64,000 bases of DNA. Source: Lyngbya sp. PCC 8106. GTDB taxonomy: Bacteria; Cyanobacteriota; Cyanobacteriia; Cyanobacteriales; Microcoleaceae. Below the pieces are notes generated by a model. That model made no database searches, was not told the origin of the DNA, and worked only from the letters and a program-made list of their open reading frames with translations. The stretch is from assembly GCF_000169095.1 (NCBI RefSeq), contig NZ_AAVU01000001.1, positions 62,001 through 126,000 on the forward strand, read 5' to 3'. A program made the position numbers and the translations under genes. Within the stretch, counting starts at the first letter, position 1. Every line of letters begins with the position of its first letter. Shown piece after piece: positions 44,667 to 53,489 of the stretch.

Positions 44667-46487
44667 TTAGAAACGGAATTGAGTTCTAAACGTTGTTACA
44701 ACAATCGTGTCATTGTCATCGGTATGTTCAGGGTCAGTAATAATGAAAACCGCCGGAATTAAAGCAATGTATTCGCTGAGTTGGAAACGATATAACGCCT
44801 CAATGTGAATCCCGGTTTTTTCTTCTTCTAAATTATCAAGGGTGTGATAAACCACTTTCGGCTGCATCCCCACGATAATACCGCCCAAGTCCCCTTCTTT
44901 GAGGAGATCCGGGAACGCTAATGTTACCGCAAAGTTGAGGATGGTTGCATCGAGGTCATCCCCTTCGCCAGTCGGCTTATCATCAGCCCACGCGACACCC
45001 AACCAACCGCCTAACTCAAAACTATCAGAGATTCTCCAATTCGCCTGGAAGCCCAAGTTATCGCTAGTTGTAGGGTTATCGCCAAAGGGACGGTTGGCGA
45101 GGAAACTTCCGGTTCCGCCACTAACACTGACATCACCCTCGCGGAAATAACGACGGTTATAATCGAGAGCGAGCGCTATATTATCCGTCGGTTCAAAGAC
45201 AACTTGAATGGCTGCCGAGTGGCTACCATCAAACAAACCTCGACCTTCAGTGGGATCGGGAGCATCATCTTGACTGGCGAGATATCCAAGATTTATACGG
45301 ATTCTATCATTAAGCTGATACTTGAGTGCCAAACCCGTTCCTTCCGGTCCCCGCAATGAAGTGGGGTTGTAACGACCGAAGCGAGAGGACGAACCGCCAC
45401 CTGTACTCTGGAAGGGGCTAAGAGGATCTTGAACATCGTCTAAATCCAAACTCTTGGCACCGAAGTAAACTTGACCTTTACCGTTCATAATCGGGAAGCG
45501 ATAATAAAGGTCATCAAGAGTAAAGTCTCCATCTCCGCCATCAGTACCCAAACGAGTCATCAAGGTGTTAGTCAGGCCTTCACGACTCAAGTTGGGAACA
45601 TCTCGGGCTTGCAAACGAGTTCGTAGTCTATCTTTTCCGGTAAAGCTGGTATCGAAGTTTAAACGCGCCCGATAACCGAAATAGCTTTGTGTCGGGTCGT
45701 CACTATCCTCAACGTTTGGCCCTCCGACAGTCGTATATTCAGCGCGATCGCCAAACGTATCTCCAATAAAGAAGATCACTTCCCCGTTGAGTTTGGTGGT
45801 TGTGGAGAATTGATTGGCTTCGAGTTCAGCCGCCCGGGCTTCGAGAACCGTGACCCGACCTCTTAAAGCGGCAAGTTCAGCGGCGAATTCTTCCATTAAC
45901 CGTTGCAGTTTCGCCAAATCTTCGCGCGTCACCAGATCCGCAGTAGACGCATTAATCAGTTCGTTAATGCGTTCTAAACAAGCGTTGATACCCGCCGCAA
46001 ACTCATAACGAGTTAAAGCCCGGTTTCCTTTGAATGTACCATCCGGATATCCCGCAATACAGCCATATCGTTCGACTAAAGACTGTAACGCCTGAAAAGC
46101 CCAGTCTGTGGGTTGAACGTCTGACAGTTGGGAAACAGAGGTGACTTGCTGTTTTTTCTGAGAATTAGACCGCCGACCCTCCCGAAAATATTGGTTGAGT
46201 TGGTCAGAGGTTTCTGGACTCACAGAATTATCTGGGGTTTCCCCAGAGTCGAAGTCAGAAACTTGTACCGGAGATAAACCCGACTGTGGCCCAACTTGAC
46301 CACTATGGGGGTTAACCGGAACTTGGGCCAACAGTTCAGACTGATGATTGCCTCTAGCCTTGACTTGAGTTTCTCCCGGCTGAATGCTTGAGGCTGAAAC
46401 TTCAGCCACCGCAGTCGAAGACAAAATTAAACTCGCCCCTAAGAGAGCTGGACTGAGCAGCCAAGCTTTCAACGTTTGTTGTGACAT
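44667..46487 (-). CDS. SLH-domain outer-membrane porin (iron-uptake porin/OprB type)
   Basis: A 606-aa outer membrane protein. Signal peptide at about residues 1-28 (LLSPALLGASLILSSTAVAE). An SLH module lies at about 125-172 (PTDWAFQALQSLVERYG, IAGYPDGTFKGNRALTRYEF), a coiled-coil at about 185-225 (LQRLMEEFAAELAALRGRV), and then a beta barrel rich in aromatic girdle residues ending in FRF. This is the major cyanobacterial porin architecture, which binds peptidoglycan-linked polymer through SLH; some members are needed for inorganic iron uptake. ATG 46487 is preferred to 46502 because GAGGAG stands just before it. Confidence 0.92.
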   Translation of the reverse strand: MSQQTLKAWLLSPALLGASLILSSTAVAEVSASSIQPGETQVKARGNHQSELLAQVPVNPHSGQVGPQSGLSPVQVSDFDSGETPDNSVSPETSDQLNQYFREGRRSNSQKKQQVTSVSQLSDVQPTDWAFQALQSLVERYGCIAGYPDGTFKGNRALTRYEFAAGINACLERINELINASTADLVTREDLAKLQRLMEEFAAELAALRGRVTVLEARAAELEANQFSTTTKLNGEVIFFIGDTFGDRAEYTTVGGPNVEDSDDPTQSYFGYRARLNFDTSFTGKDRLRTRLQARDVPNLSREGLTNTLMTRLGTDGGDGDFTLDDLYYRFPIMNGKGQVYFGAKSLDLDDVQDPLSPFQSTGGGSSSRFGRYNPTSLRGPEGTGLALKYQLNDRIRINLGYLASQDDAPDPTEGRGLFDGSHSAAIQVVFEPTDNIALALDYNRRYFREGDVSVSGGTGSFLANRPFGDNPTTSDNLGFQANWRISDSFELGGWLGVAWADDKPTGEGDDLDATILNFAVTLAFPDLLKEGDLGGIIVGMQPKVVYHTLDNLEEEKTGIHIEALYRFQLSEYIALIPAVFIITDPEHTDDNDTIVVTTFRTQFRF

Positions 46488-46490
46488 ACT

Positions 46491-46500
46491 CTCCTCACAC
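46491..46500 (-). promoter_or_regulatory. Porin ribosome binding site complementary to the Yfr1 sRNA core
   Basis: The mRNA just before the porin ATG reads GTGTGAGGAG, three bases upstream of the start codon. It is a perfect 10-base complement of CUCCUCACAC, the core of the conserved single-stranded motif of the cyanobacterial sRNA Yfr1. Yfr1 is reported to repress outer-membrane protein mRNAs in Prochlorococcus. The site overlaps the Shine-Dalgarno itself. Confidence 0.5.
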
Positions 46501-47063
46501 AAATATCAGTTCAATCAGTAGGTCTACTGAAATACTTTTAAATTTCCACCGTCATTTTACTCGTCTTTTCTTCTAGAGGAAAGCGCAGTTCCCTAAAAAT
46601 ACCAAACTTCTTGTAAAATTGCCTCGGTGGACATGAATACAGCGATTCAGTGGACATCTTGATCTCTTTTGATGGGCCATTTTTCGGGGATGACCCATTA
46701 CCCTTTTTAGTCAAAGTTGTAGATTGGGAAGCGGGAGTTGAAGTTTAAAGCTTATTCCCTTTGATTTGCGATCGCTGTTAATTGATTATTAACTTATGAT
46801 TAACTTTTTGTTAACCGACTGTTCGTTAAGCCTGACAACCGGATACTCTATAGCACTACGCGAATACATTATTGTCATTTCTAAATCCTAAAACCACTAC
46901 CCAGTCTACTGTTCCCTAAGATTGCAAAGTTGCTCATGGGGGAAACCCCCAAGACCGCACTTTGCGCTGTTCCCTGTTCCCTGTTCCCGATTCAAGTAGC
47001 GCTATAGTACAAAGATTCTTCTCGAAAATCCCTATAATAAGGATCAAATCAATTTAGGGGACT
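46501..47063. other. Intergenic region carrying a MITE-like element
   Basis: About 560 bases between divergent genes. The right half is the 46848-47007 element. The left half is the porin leader and promoter region with no recognisable gene. Confidence 0.5.
46848..47007. repeat. 160-bp element with 12-bp terminal inverted repeats
   Basis: CTATAGCACTAC (46848-46859) and GTAGCGCTATAG (46996-47007) are inverted repeats with one mismatch. The interior has low-complexity GTTCCCTGTTCCCTGTTCC and a Pro/Gly-like GGGGGAAACCCCC hairpin. No frame is open across it. This looks like a non-autonomous dispersed element; no target duplication is clear. Confidence 0.55.
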
Positions 47064-47624
47064 ATGCAACCATTGGCTAGGGCTGATGATCACGCTTTCG
47101 ATTGGCAAGAGTTCAACTTAGAACAGCAGCCAGAACTAACTCAGTTAGATGACATCACGATTCGATTAGAATTAGTCATGTTGGCGTTGGCCGCCTTGAC
47201 TGGAGTGGGATCAGAAAGTCTAGTAGAAGTTGCCGATCAACTCAATTTAAACTCAATTATTGCGGATCGACTGACTCAACCCGAGAATTCACAACAACAG
47301 AAGCCCTTAAGCGTTGATGAAGCCCGAGCATTGGTTTTAATTATCAGTGATCTCGCCAAACAAAATCAAGCCCTCATCCGACGGGCGATCGCTCTTTTAG
47401 AACAATACACCCAATCAGAAGACGATATCCATCAAGTCGCTTTATTGCGGGATTATTTTGATTCGTTTAGCCAAATGTATCAAGAACAAATTGACCACAC
47501 CGCTTCGCCTCCCTCTAAAACCCTCAATCCATTAGCCATTAAACTTTTAATCGAGCTATTATTTTACAGCAATTCTAATAGTCATCAACGCTTTTGGTTG
47601 GCATTGCTCAGTCCCAATCGATAA
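47064..47624 (+). CDS. DUF3038 family protein
   Basis: A 186-aa soluble, helical protein. The conserved core LDDITIRLELVMLALAALTGVG, the LNLNSIIADRL segment and LSVDEARALVLIISDLAKQN match the cyanobacterial DUF3038 family. It stands 63 bases upstream of a DUF4335 gene, the pairing usually seen for these families, which implies a shared but unknown role. Right before it lies the 160-bp inverted-repeat element. Confidence 0.85.
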   Translation: MQPLARADDHAFDWQEFNLEQQPELTQLDDITIRLELVMLALAALTGVGSESLVEVADQLNLNSIIADRLTQPENSQQQKPLSVDEARALVLIISDLAKQNQALIRRAIALLEQYTQSEDDIHQVALLRDYFDSFSQMYQEQIDHTASPPSKTLNPLAIKLLIELLFYSNSNSHQRFWLALLSPNR

Positions 47625-47687
47625 GCCCTAAATTAAACCCTAAATTAAACCTCAAATTAAACTACAAATTATTGACCTGATCTAGAA

Positions 47688-49250
47688 ATGACAACTCGCA
47701 AATACACTCCCCCCACCTGTACATTAGAAGTCATCACGAAAAAGCCTTTACTGGGTCGCTCTAAAAAAGAAACTGCAACTGATCCGTTCCAGTTTAAATT
47801 AAGTTTTGATGATCCCCGCCTACCCGAAGAAGAATATGTCACCATCGAAGGCGATCGCCAACAGTTAGAAAGCCTCGCTCAAACCGTAACATCCTACGTG
47901 CAGAATTTCCTCAACAATTCCGCCTGGTTTGACACCCTCTACAAAGAAACAAACAATTCCTCCAAACCCCTTCTCCCCGATCCAGATGAGATTTATCTCA
48001 AGCCGGATGGACTACTCTATCATGATCTCTTTTTAGGAGCGCTCGCGACTCAAAATTCCGGGCCTTTTGTTCATCTTAGTGCATTACAATTATTTGATTT
48101 AGTCACTGCATTAGAAGACTGTACAAATAGAGTTGAAGAAGTCAGCGATAAATCCTTTTCTTTGCGGTTTAAACCTGTGATTTGGTTGCGAACATTACTG
48201 ATGATTTTCATTAGTATTGGTACTTTAACGGGAATCATTGAGTTAATCAACTTTTATCGACAGCCCGCAGAAACCCTCAGCGCTTCAACCGAGGAAACTG
48301 AACCCACTCCCATTCCCCCCCCTAACCTAAACTCACCGCCAGCGCTTCCCGTTTGGCCCTCTCCAACTCCAACTCCGCCCGCTTCTCCTCCCCCCGTCGC
48401 CGCCAATTTACCCGGAGTCGATGCCGCCCCCCTGCCAGTACCGCCCCCGTTATTTCCTGCACCGGTCAGTCCGCCTCCCCCTCAAACAATCCCCAATGTT
48501 TCTCAGCAAGAGGGAATGATGATCATCCTACCGGAACCCCAACCCCAACCCCAACCGACAAGCCCGCCCAACCCCTCTACCAATCCTTCTACCAATCCCT
48601 CTGTTTCGCCCTCAGCGACCCCTCCTTCTGTCGCATCAGTCCCCCCACCCATCGGCCCACAAACACCTCCACCCATCCCTTTTAACCCCATTCCTCAAGT
48701 TCCGCCTGTGATCCAACTTCCCCCCCTCCAAGATTCGCCACCCCCCGAAATTGTGACGGTTTTTCCAGAGGAAGAATATCAAGACAATTCCACCATGAAT
48801 TCTGAAGGGATTGATCCTGAATTCAGCGAAAATCAAACTTCAGAAGATCCTGCTTTAACCCAGTTAAATAAACGTCCCCAAACCATTGCAGCAACTCGTC
48901 AAGAAGACACCACATTATTTGATCAAATTCCACAAGTCAATGAAGTCAGAACCTATTTTCAAGAAAATTGGTATCCACCCAAAAATTTACAGAAAGCACT
49001 TCAATACACATTACAACTCAATGCTGATGGTACAATTGCGAGTATTATGCCTGTCGGTCAACCCGCAGTTAATCGCTTAGTTCAGCTTGAATTACCCAAT
49101 GTTGGTGAACCGTTTGTTTCCGCGACAGTAGATGGAAGACGACCTAAAATTCGGGTGATTTTAGAACCGAGTGGGCGGGTGAAAGTGTTCCTTGAATCTT
49201 TTAATAATTCTCCGCCTACACCTCCAGAAAATTTATCTAATCAAGTGTGA
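47688..49250 (+). CDS. DUF4335 family protein with Pro-rich linker
   Basis: A 520-aa single-span membrane protein. The N-terminal cytoplasmic DUF4335 domain (about 1-160) begins RKYTPPTCTLEVITKKPL. A transmembrane helix lies at about 164-187 (VIWLRTLLMIFISIGTLTGII). A very long Pro-rich linker follows (about 200-365, with PTPTPP, QPQPQPT and NPSTNPS repeats), then a C-terminal globular domain (about 420-510, WYPPKNLQKALQYTLQLNADG). The layout, anchor-Pro linker-periplasmic domain, resembles TonB and similar envelope-spanning proteins, but homology is not claimed. It is paired with DUF3038. Confidence 0.85.
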   Translation: MTTRKYTPPTCTLEVITKKPLLGRSKKETATDPFQFKLSFDDPRLPEEEYVTIEGDRQQLESLAQTVTSYVQNFLNNSAWFDTLYKETNNSSKPLLPDPDEIYLKPDGLLYHDLFLGALATQNSGPFVHLSALQLFDLVTALEDCTNRVEEVSDKSFSLRFKPVIWLRTLLMIFISIGTLTGIIELINFYRQPAETLSASTEETEPTPIPPPNLNSPPALPVWPSPTPTPPASPPPVAANLPGVDAAPLPVPPPLFPAPVSPPPPQTIPNVSQQEGMMIILPEPQPQPQPTSPPNPSTNPSTNPSVSPSATPPSVASVPPPIGPQTPPPIPFNPIPQVPPVIQLPPLQDSPPPEIVTVFPEEEYQDNSTMNSEGIDPEFSENQTSEDPALTQLNKRPQTIAATRQEDTTLFDQIPQVNEVRTYFQENWYPPKNLQKALQYTLQLNADGTIASIMPVGQPAVNRLVQLELPNVGEPFVSATVDGRRPKIRVILEPSGRVKVFLESFNNSPPTPPENLSNQV

Positions 49251-49276
49251 AAATAGTCTTTGCTATTTCCTATTCT

Positions 49277-50452
49277 CTATTTTTGCCAATATTTATAAGC
49301 TGAATAAGCCAAGGTGACAACACCTGTAATAATGGCAGATTCATCAATTTCAAACTTCGGATGATGCAGAGGATAATTCGGTGCTTTTGGGTGTCCGACT
49401 CCGAGGCGAAACATCATTCCCGGCGCATGATTGAGATAAACTGAAAAATCTTCCGCACCCAAAGACGGTTCTGATAAAGTAATAATGTTATCCTTGCCCA
49501 AAGCTTCCGCGACTGATTCTGCTACTAACTGAGTAACTTTTGCGTCATTCTGTACAGACGGCACACCCCGGCGATAATTCATCTCATAACGCGCCCCGTA
49601 CATCTGACAAATATTAGCAACAATATTCTCGATCCAAGCGGGTAAACTGTCGTGAGTCTCAGGATGAAGCGATCGCACCGTTCCCAACAGTTTAACCTGA
49701 TCAGCAATCACATTCGGCGCTCGTCCACCTGTAATTTGACCAATCGTTAACACCACAGGTCTTAAAGGGTTATGAGTGCGACTAATCGCTTGTTGGAGGG
49801 TGGTAATCACTTGAGCCGCAATCCAGATAGCATCCTTTGCTTCGTGAGGACGCGCACCATGACCCGATTCTCCCATAATCGTTAATTCTAAATCATCGGC
49901 GGCGGCTGTCAATGCCCCTTGACGAATCCCCACACATCCAGCGGGAATACTCGGAAAGACGTGGACTCCCAAGATAGCCGCCACATCACGCATAACGTTA
50001 TCTGCAACCATCCAACTCGCACCTTGGGCAATTTCTTCGGCCGGTTGAAATAGAAACCGCACATGACCCGCTAAAGGCTCCTCTAGCTGCGATAAGACCA
50101 TCGCCGTTCCCAACCCAACCGTTGTATGCACATCATGGCCGCAAGCGTGCATAATGCCGGGCTGACGGGAGGCGTAGTCTAACTCTGTGAGTTCTTTAAT
50201 GGGTAACGCATCCATATCAGTACGAATAGCTAACCATTGCGGTGTATTGCTTTTTCCCTTCAACTCACCCACAACTCCGACTTTCCCAACGGCTTCGGTG
50301 ACATGAAGCCCACAGGAGGATAATACACCCGCGACATAGGCAGCAGTTTGATATTCTTGACCACTGAGTTCAGGATGGGAGTGAATATGGCGACGAATTT
50401 CGATTAAACGAGGGGCGAGATCAGTGGCTAATGCTTTAATTTGATTCAGCAT
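49277..50452 (-). CDS. M20-family amidohydrolase (hippurate hydrolase-like)
   Basis: A 391-aa metallopeptidase/amidohydrolase of the M20D group. Metal ligands appear in HACGHDVHTTVGLG, AEEIAQGASWM and the C-terminal GAEDFSVYL. A dimerisation lid domain lies at about 180-290 (ADDLELTIMGESGHGARPHEA). The family removes acyl groups from N-acyl amino acids or processes IAA conjugates; the substrate here is unknown. The gene converges with the DUF4335 gene with 26 bases between stops. Confidence 0.9.
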   Translation of the reverse strand: MLNQIKALATDLAPRLIEIRRHIHSHPELSGQEYQTAAYVAGVLSSCGLHVTEAVGKVGVVGELKGKSNTPQWLAIRTDMDALPIKELTELDYASRQPGIMHACGHDVHTTVGLGTAMVLSQLEEPLAGHVRFLFQPAEEIAQGASWMVADNVMRDVAAILGVHVFPSIPAGCVGIRQGALTAAADDLELTIMGESGHGARPHEAKDAIWIAAQVITTLQQAISRTHNPLRPVVLTIGQITGGRAPNVIADQVKLLGTVRSLHPETHDSLPAWIENIVANICQMYGARYEMNYRRGVPSVQNDAKVTQLVAESVAEALGKDNIITLSEPSLGAEDFSVYLNHAPGMMFRLGVGHPKAPNYPLHHPKFEIDESAIITGVVTLAYSAYKYWQK

Positions 50453-50761
50453 GGATAATTGCGTATTGTATAATCTGGCGTTAGATCTAGTTTAAGAGGA
50501 TCACCCCAGAACCTAAAGCCAGAGATGAACAAAATTTTGCTTATGGTTATCTTTTTTTTAGGGGCAGAAAGAATCACTCCATCATTTATAATGAGCAGGT
50601 GACAGATTTGTGATTATAGATTTGAATTGATCGGTTTCAGGAGAGGGGTTAGTTATTCCTAATTTCTAACTATTCGTCCTCAGTCCTAATTTTGCGATCG
50701 CTAAAAACACGATTAACTGTTTATTGTTCACGGCCTACTGTAAATATAGGTTAAAATTTTC
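50453..50761. other. Intergenic region between divergent genes
   Basis: A 309-base stretch of promoter space with one HIP1 octamer (near 50694). No hidden gene or element is evident. Confidence 0.5.
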
Positions 50762-51892
50762 ATGTCAACTCAAACCTCCTCACCGTTACTTCTTAGCTCT
50801 TTTGACTTCAAAGATTTAACCTTAAAAAACCGAGTCGTGATGGCTCCGTTGACTCGTTCAAGAGCGGGAACCGAACGTTTGCCGAATGCTTTAATGGCTA
50901 AATATTATCACCAAAGGGCATCAGCAGGTTTGATTATTACAGAAGCAACTGTGGTTTCCAAACAGGCGATTGGATGGCAACAAACACCGGGAATTTATTC
51001 TGATGAACAGACAGCAGCTTGGAAACAAATTGTTGACGCGGTTCATTCTCAAGGAACACCGATTTTTCTGCAACTTTGGCATTGTGGTCGGGCTTCTCAC
51101 AGTAGCTTTCACGAAAATAGTCAACTTCCGGTTGCCCCTTCTGCGATTAAAATTGAGGGAGACGAGATTCATACCCCCATTGGTAAGCAACCCCACGAAA
51201 TACCTCGGGCGTTAGAAACAGAGGAAATTCCTGGAATTGTAGAAGATTATCGTCGCGCCGCCGAACGGGCTAAAATAGCAGGCTTTGATGGGGTGGAAAT
51301 TCATTCTGCCAATGGTTATTTAATTGATGAATTTCTTCAGTCAAAAACAAATCATCGCAGCGACAAATATGGGGGTAGCATTGAAAATCGCTATCGTTTC
51401 CTACAAGAAATTGTAGAATCTATCCTCACAGTTTGGTCGTCTAATAGAGTCGGTGTTCGACTGTCTCCCAACGGCAATTTTAACGATATGGGTTCGCCAG
51501 ACTTTCGGGAGACTTTTCTTTATGTGGCAAAACAGCTTAATACTTATGAATTGGCTTATTTACATCTACTAGATGGTCTAGCATTTGGCTTCCATGAGTT
51601 GGGTGAACCGATGACATTGGCTGAATTTAGAGAGGTGTTTGATAATGCTTTAATGGGAAATTGTGGTTATACTCAAGAAAGTGCAGAAACTGCGATTCAA
51701 GAAGGTTATGCTGATTTAATTGCCTTTGGACGACCCTATATTAGTAATCCTGATTTAGTTGAACGTTTTACCCATGACTGGCCTTTAAATCCCCCTGCGG
51801 AGATGAAAGTTTGGTATTCTTTTGATGCGGAAGGGTATACAGATTTTCCAACTTATCAAGAATCTCAAGACTTAACAACAGCAAATAGTTAA
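50762..51892 (+). CDS. Old-yellow-enzyme family alkene reductase
   Basis: A 376-aa FMN-dependent TIM-barrel oxidoreductase. SFDFKDLTLKNRVVMAPLTRSRA binds FMN. LQLWHCGRASH, FDGVEIHSANGYLIDEFLQ and NHRSDKYGGSIENRYRFL are the classic OYE/NemA segments with the active-site His-Asn pair (HSAN) and Tyr. RVGVRLSPNGNFNDM follows. It reduces activated C=C bonds using NAD(P)H; the physiological substrate is not known. Downstream is the convergent GH13 gene. Confidence 0.92.
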   Translation: MSTQTSSPLLLSSFDFKDLTLKNRVVMAPLTRSRAGTERLPNALMAKYYHQRASAGLIITEATVVSKQAIGWQQTPGIYSDEQTAAWKQIVDAVHSQGTPIFLQLWHCGRASHSSFHENSQLPVAPSAIKIEGDEIHTPIGKQPHEIPRALETEEIPGIVEDYRRAAERAKIAGFDGVEIHSANGYLIDEFLQSKTNHRSDKYGGSIENRYRFLQEIVESILTVWSSNRVGVRLSPNGNFNDMGSPDFRETFLYVAKQLNTYELAYLHLLDGLAFGFHELGEPMTLAEFREVFDNALMGNCGYTQESAETAIQEGYADLIAFGRPYISNPDLVERFTHDWPLNPPAEMKVWYSFDAEGYTDFPTYQESQDLTTANS

Positions 51893-51977
51893 CAGCTTAA
51901 CCTGAGTTGTCGGGGCGGGTTCCGAGTTGATGGAAGTCTACTCATCAATAACCGACATAAACCCACCCTTCTTACTA

Positions 51978-53432
51978 TTAACTATTGACAGCTAGAATAC
52001 AACCGCTACGTTCAGGAATATTTAACGTTAACTTGTCTCCTTCCCAAGAGAGTTCAGCCTCACCATACAATAAGTTTTCAGGACGAGATTTCAGGCTATC
52101 TGCTTGCACAGTAATATTTGCTGATTCTATTCCACTATTAACCGCAACAATCACTTCTTGATCTTCTGAAATCCGAGCAAAAACATAAACCAAACCTTCA
52201 GCAAATAAGATTTGATAACCCCCGGTTCTTAAAGCCGGATACTGATGACGAATTGCGATTAACTGTTTATGGTAATTTAGAGTCGGTTCATCCCAGTCTT
52301 TTTGAAACGGAAATCCTCGCCGACTATCAGGATCAAGTTCTCCCGGTAAACCCACTTCATCCCCATAATAAATACTCGGCGCACCCGGAAAAGTTAATAA
52401 TAACAACGTTGACAACTCTACACTCGCTTTATCCCCATCAACAATTGAAAGGACACGAGCAGTATCATGGCTATCGAGTAAGTTCAATTGAGTGAGTTGA
52501 ATTTCCCAAGGATAGAGGTTTAATAACTCATAAATTTGGGTAGCATATTCACGCGCAGAAAGCGCCGGATAAGGGAAATAAGAAGGCTCTTCTACCAACT
52601 CCATTCTGACTCGATCTCCGCCAGTAAATGCAAGCGTTGGTGCTGTAAATAAATAATTCATTACCCCGTCAAATTGCGTCCCATCCAACCAAGGACGAGA
52701 ATCAGTCCAAACTTCTCCAACAATATAAGCTTCCGGATTAACTATTTTGACTCGTTCTCGAAATTCTTGCCAAAAACCCGGAGTTTTGATTTCAAAAGGA
52801 ACATCTAAGCGCCAACCATCAATTCCAAACTTGAGCCAATATTCTGCAATTCGCATGATATATTCTCGCACTTCTGGATTATCATGGTTAAATTCCGGTA
52901 AGGCACGATTTCCCGCCCAACTGACATAATTTGCAGGTTGGTTGCCATCATAGGCTGATAACGGCCAATCCTGGATTTTGAACCAATTTAACCAGGGAGA
53001 ATTAGAGCCATTTTCGAGGATATCGTTAAAAAAGAAAAAGCCCCGACTGGCGTGGTTAAAAACTCCATCCAAGACAATTTTAATATTGCGTTGGTGAGCC
53101 GCATCGAGGAGTTCTTTCAGCGCTTGATTTCCCCCTAAAATAGGGTCAACTTGGTAATAGTCGTGAGTGTGGTAGCGGTGATTGCAAGCAGACTGAAAAA
53201 TAGGTGTAAAGTAGATGGCATTGATGCCGAGATCTTGGATATAATCTAATTTTTCGATCACTCCCCACAAGTCGCCCCCTTTGTAGCCTTGAGGGGTTGG
53301 AGGTGCATCCCATTCTTCCCAGTTGGGCTTGATGAGAAATTGATAGTGAGATTTTTCACTTTTGGCAAAGCGATCGGGGAAAATTTGGTAGAATACAGCG
53401 TGTTTTACCCAGTCTGGAGTTTGAATATCCAT
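51978..53432 (-). CDS. GH13 alpha-amylase-family glycoside hydrolase
   Basis: A 484-aa cytoplasmic GH13 enzyme without signal peptide. Conserved regions: GINAIYFTPIF, VLDGVFNHASRGF, DGWRLDVPFEI (nucleophile Asp), IVGEVWTD (acid/base Glu), LLDSHDTARVL. The compact size and the GDLWGVIEKLDYIQDLG segment suggest a neopullulanase or maltodextrin-active enzyme. With glgX at 58405 it points to glycogen/maltodextrin breakdown, though the two are not in one operon. Confidence 0.9.
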   Translation of the reverse strand: MDIQTPDWVKHAVFYQIFPDRFAKSEKSHYQFLIKPNWEEWDAPPTPQGYKGGDLWGVIEKLDYIQDLGINAIYFTPIFQSACNHRYHTHDYYQVDPILGGNQALKELLDAAHQRNIKIVLDGVFNHASRGFFFFNDILENGSNSPWLNWFKIQDWPLSAYDGNQPANYVSWAGNRALPEFNHDNPEVREYIMRIAEYWLKFGIDGWRLDVPFEIKTPGFWQEFRERVKIVNPEAYIVGEVWTDSRPWLDGTQFDGVMNYLFTAPTLAFTGGDRVRMELVEEPSYFPYPALSAREYATQIYELLNLYPWEIQLTQLNLLDSHDTARVLSIVDGDKASVELSTLLLLTFPGAPSIYYGDEVGLPGELDPDSRRGFPFQKDWDEPTLNYHKQLIAIRHQYPALRTGGYQILFAEGLVYVFARISEDQEVIVAVNSGIESANITVQADSLKSRPENLLYGEAELSWEGDKLTLNIPERSGCILAVNS

Positions 53433-53489
53433 CGAATACCCCTGAAAGTTGTCAGTGTCATGTCCGTTTTTATAGTATCGAGTTAGGGG

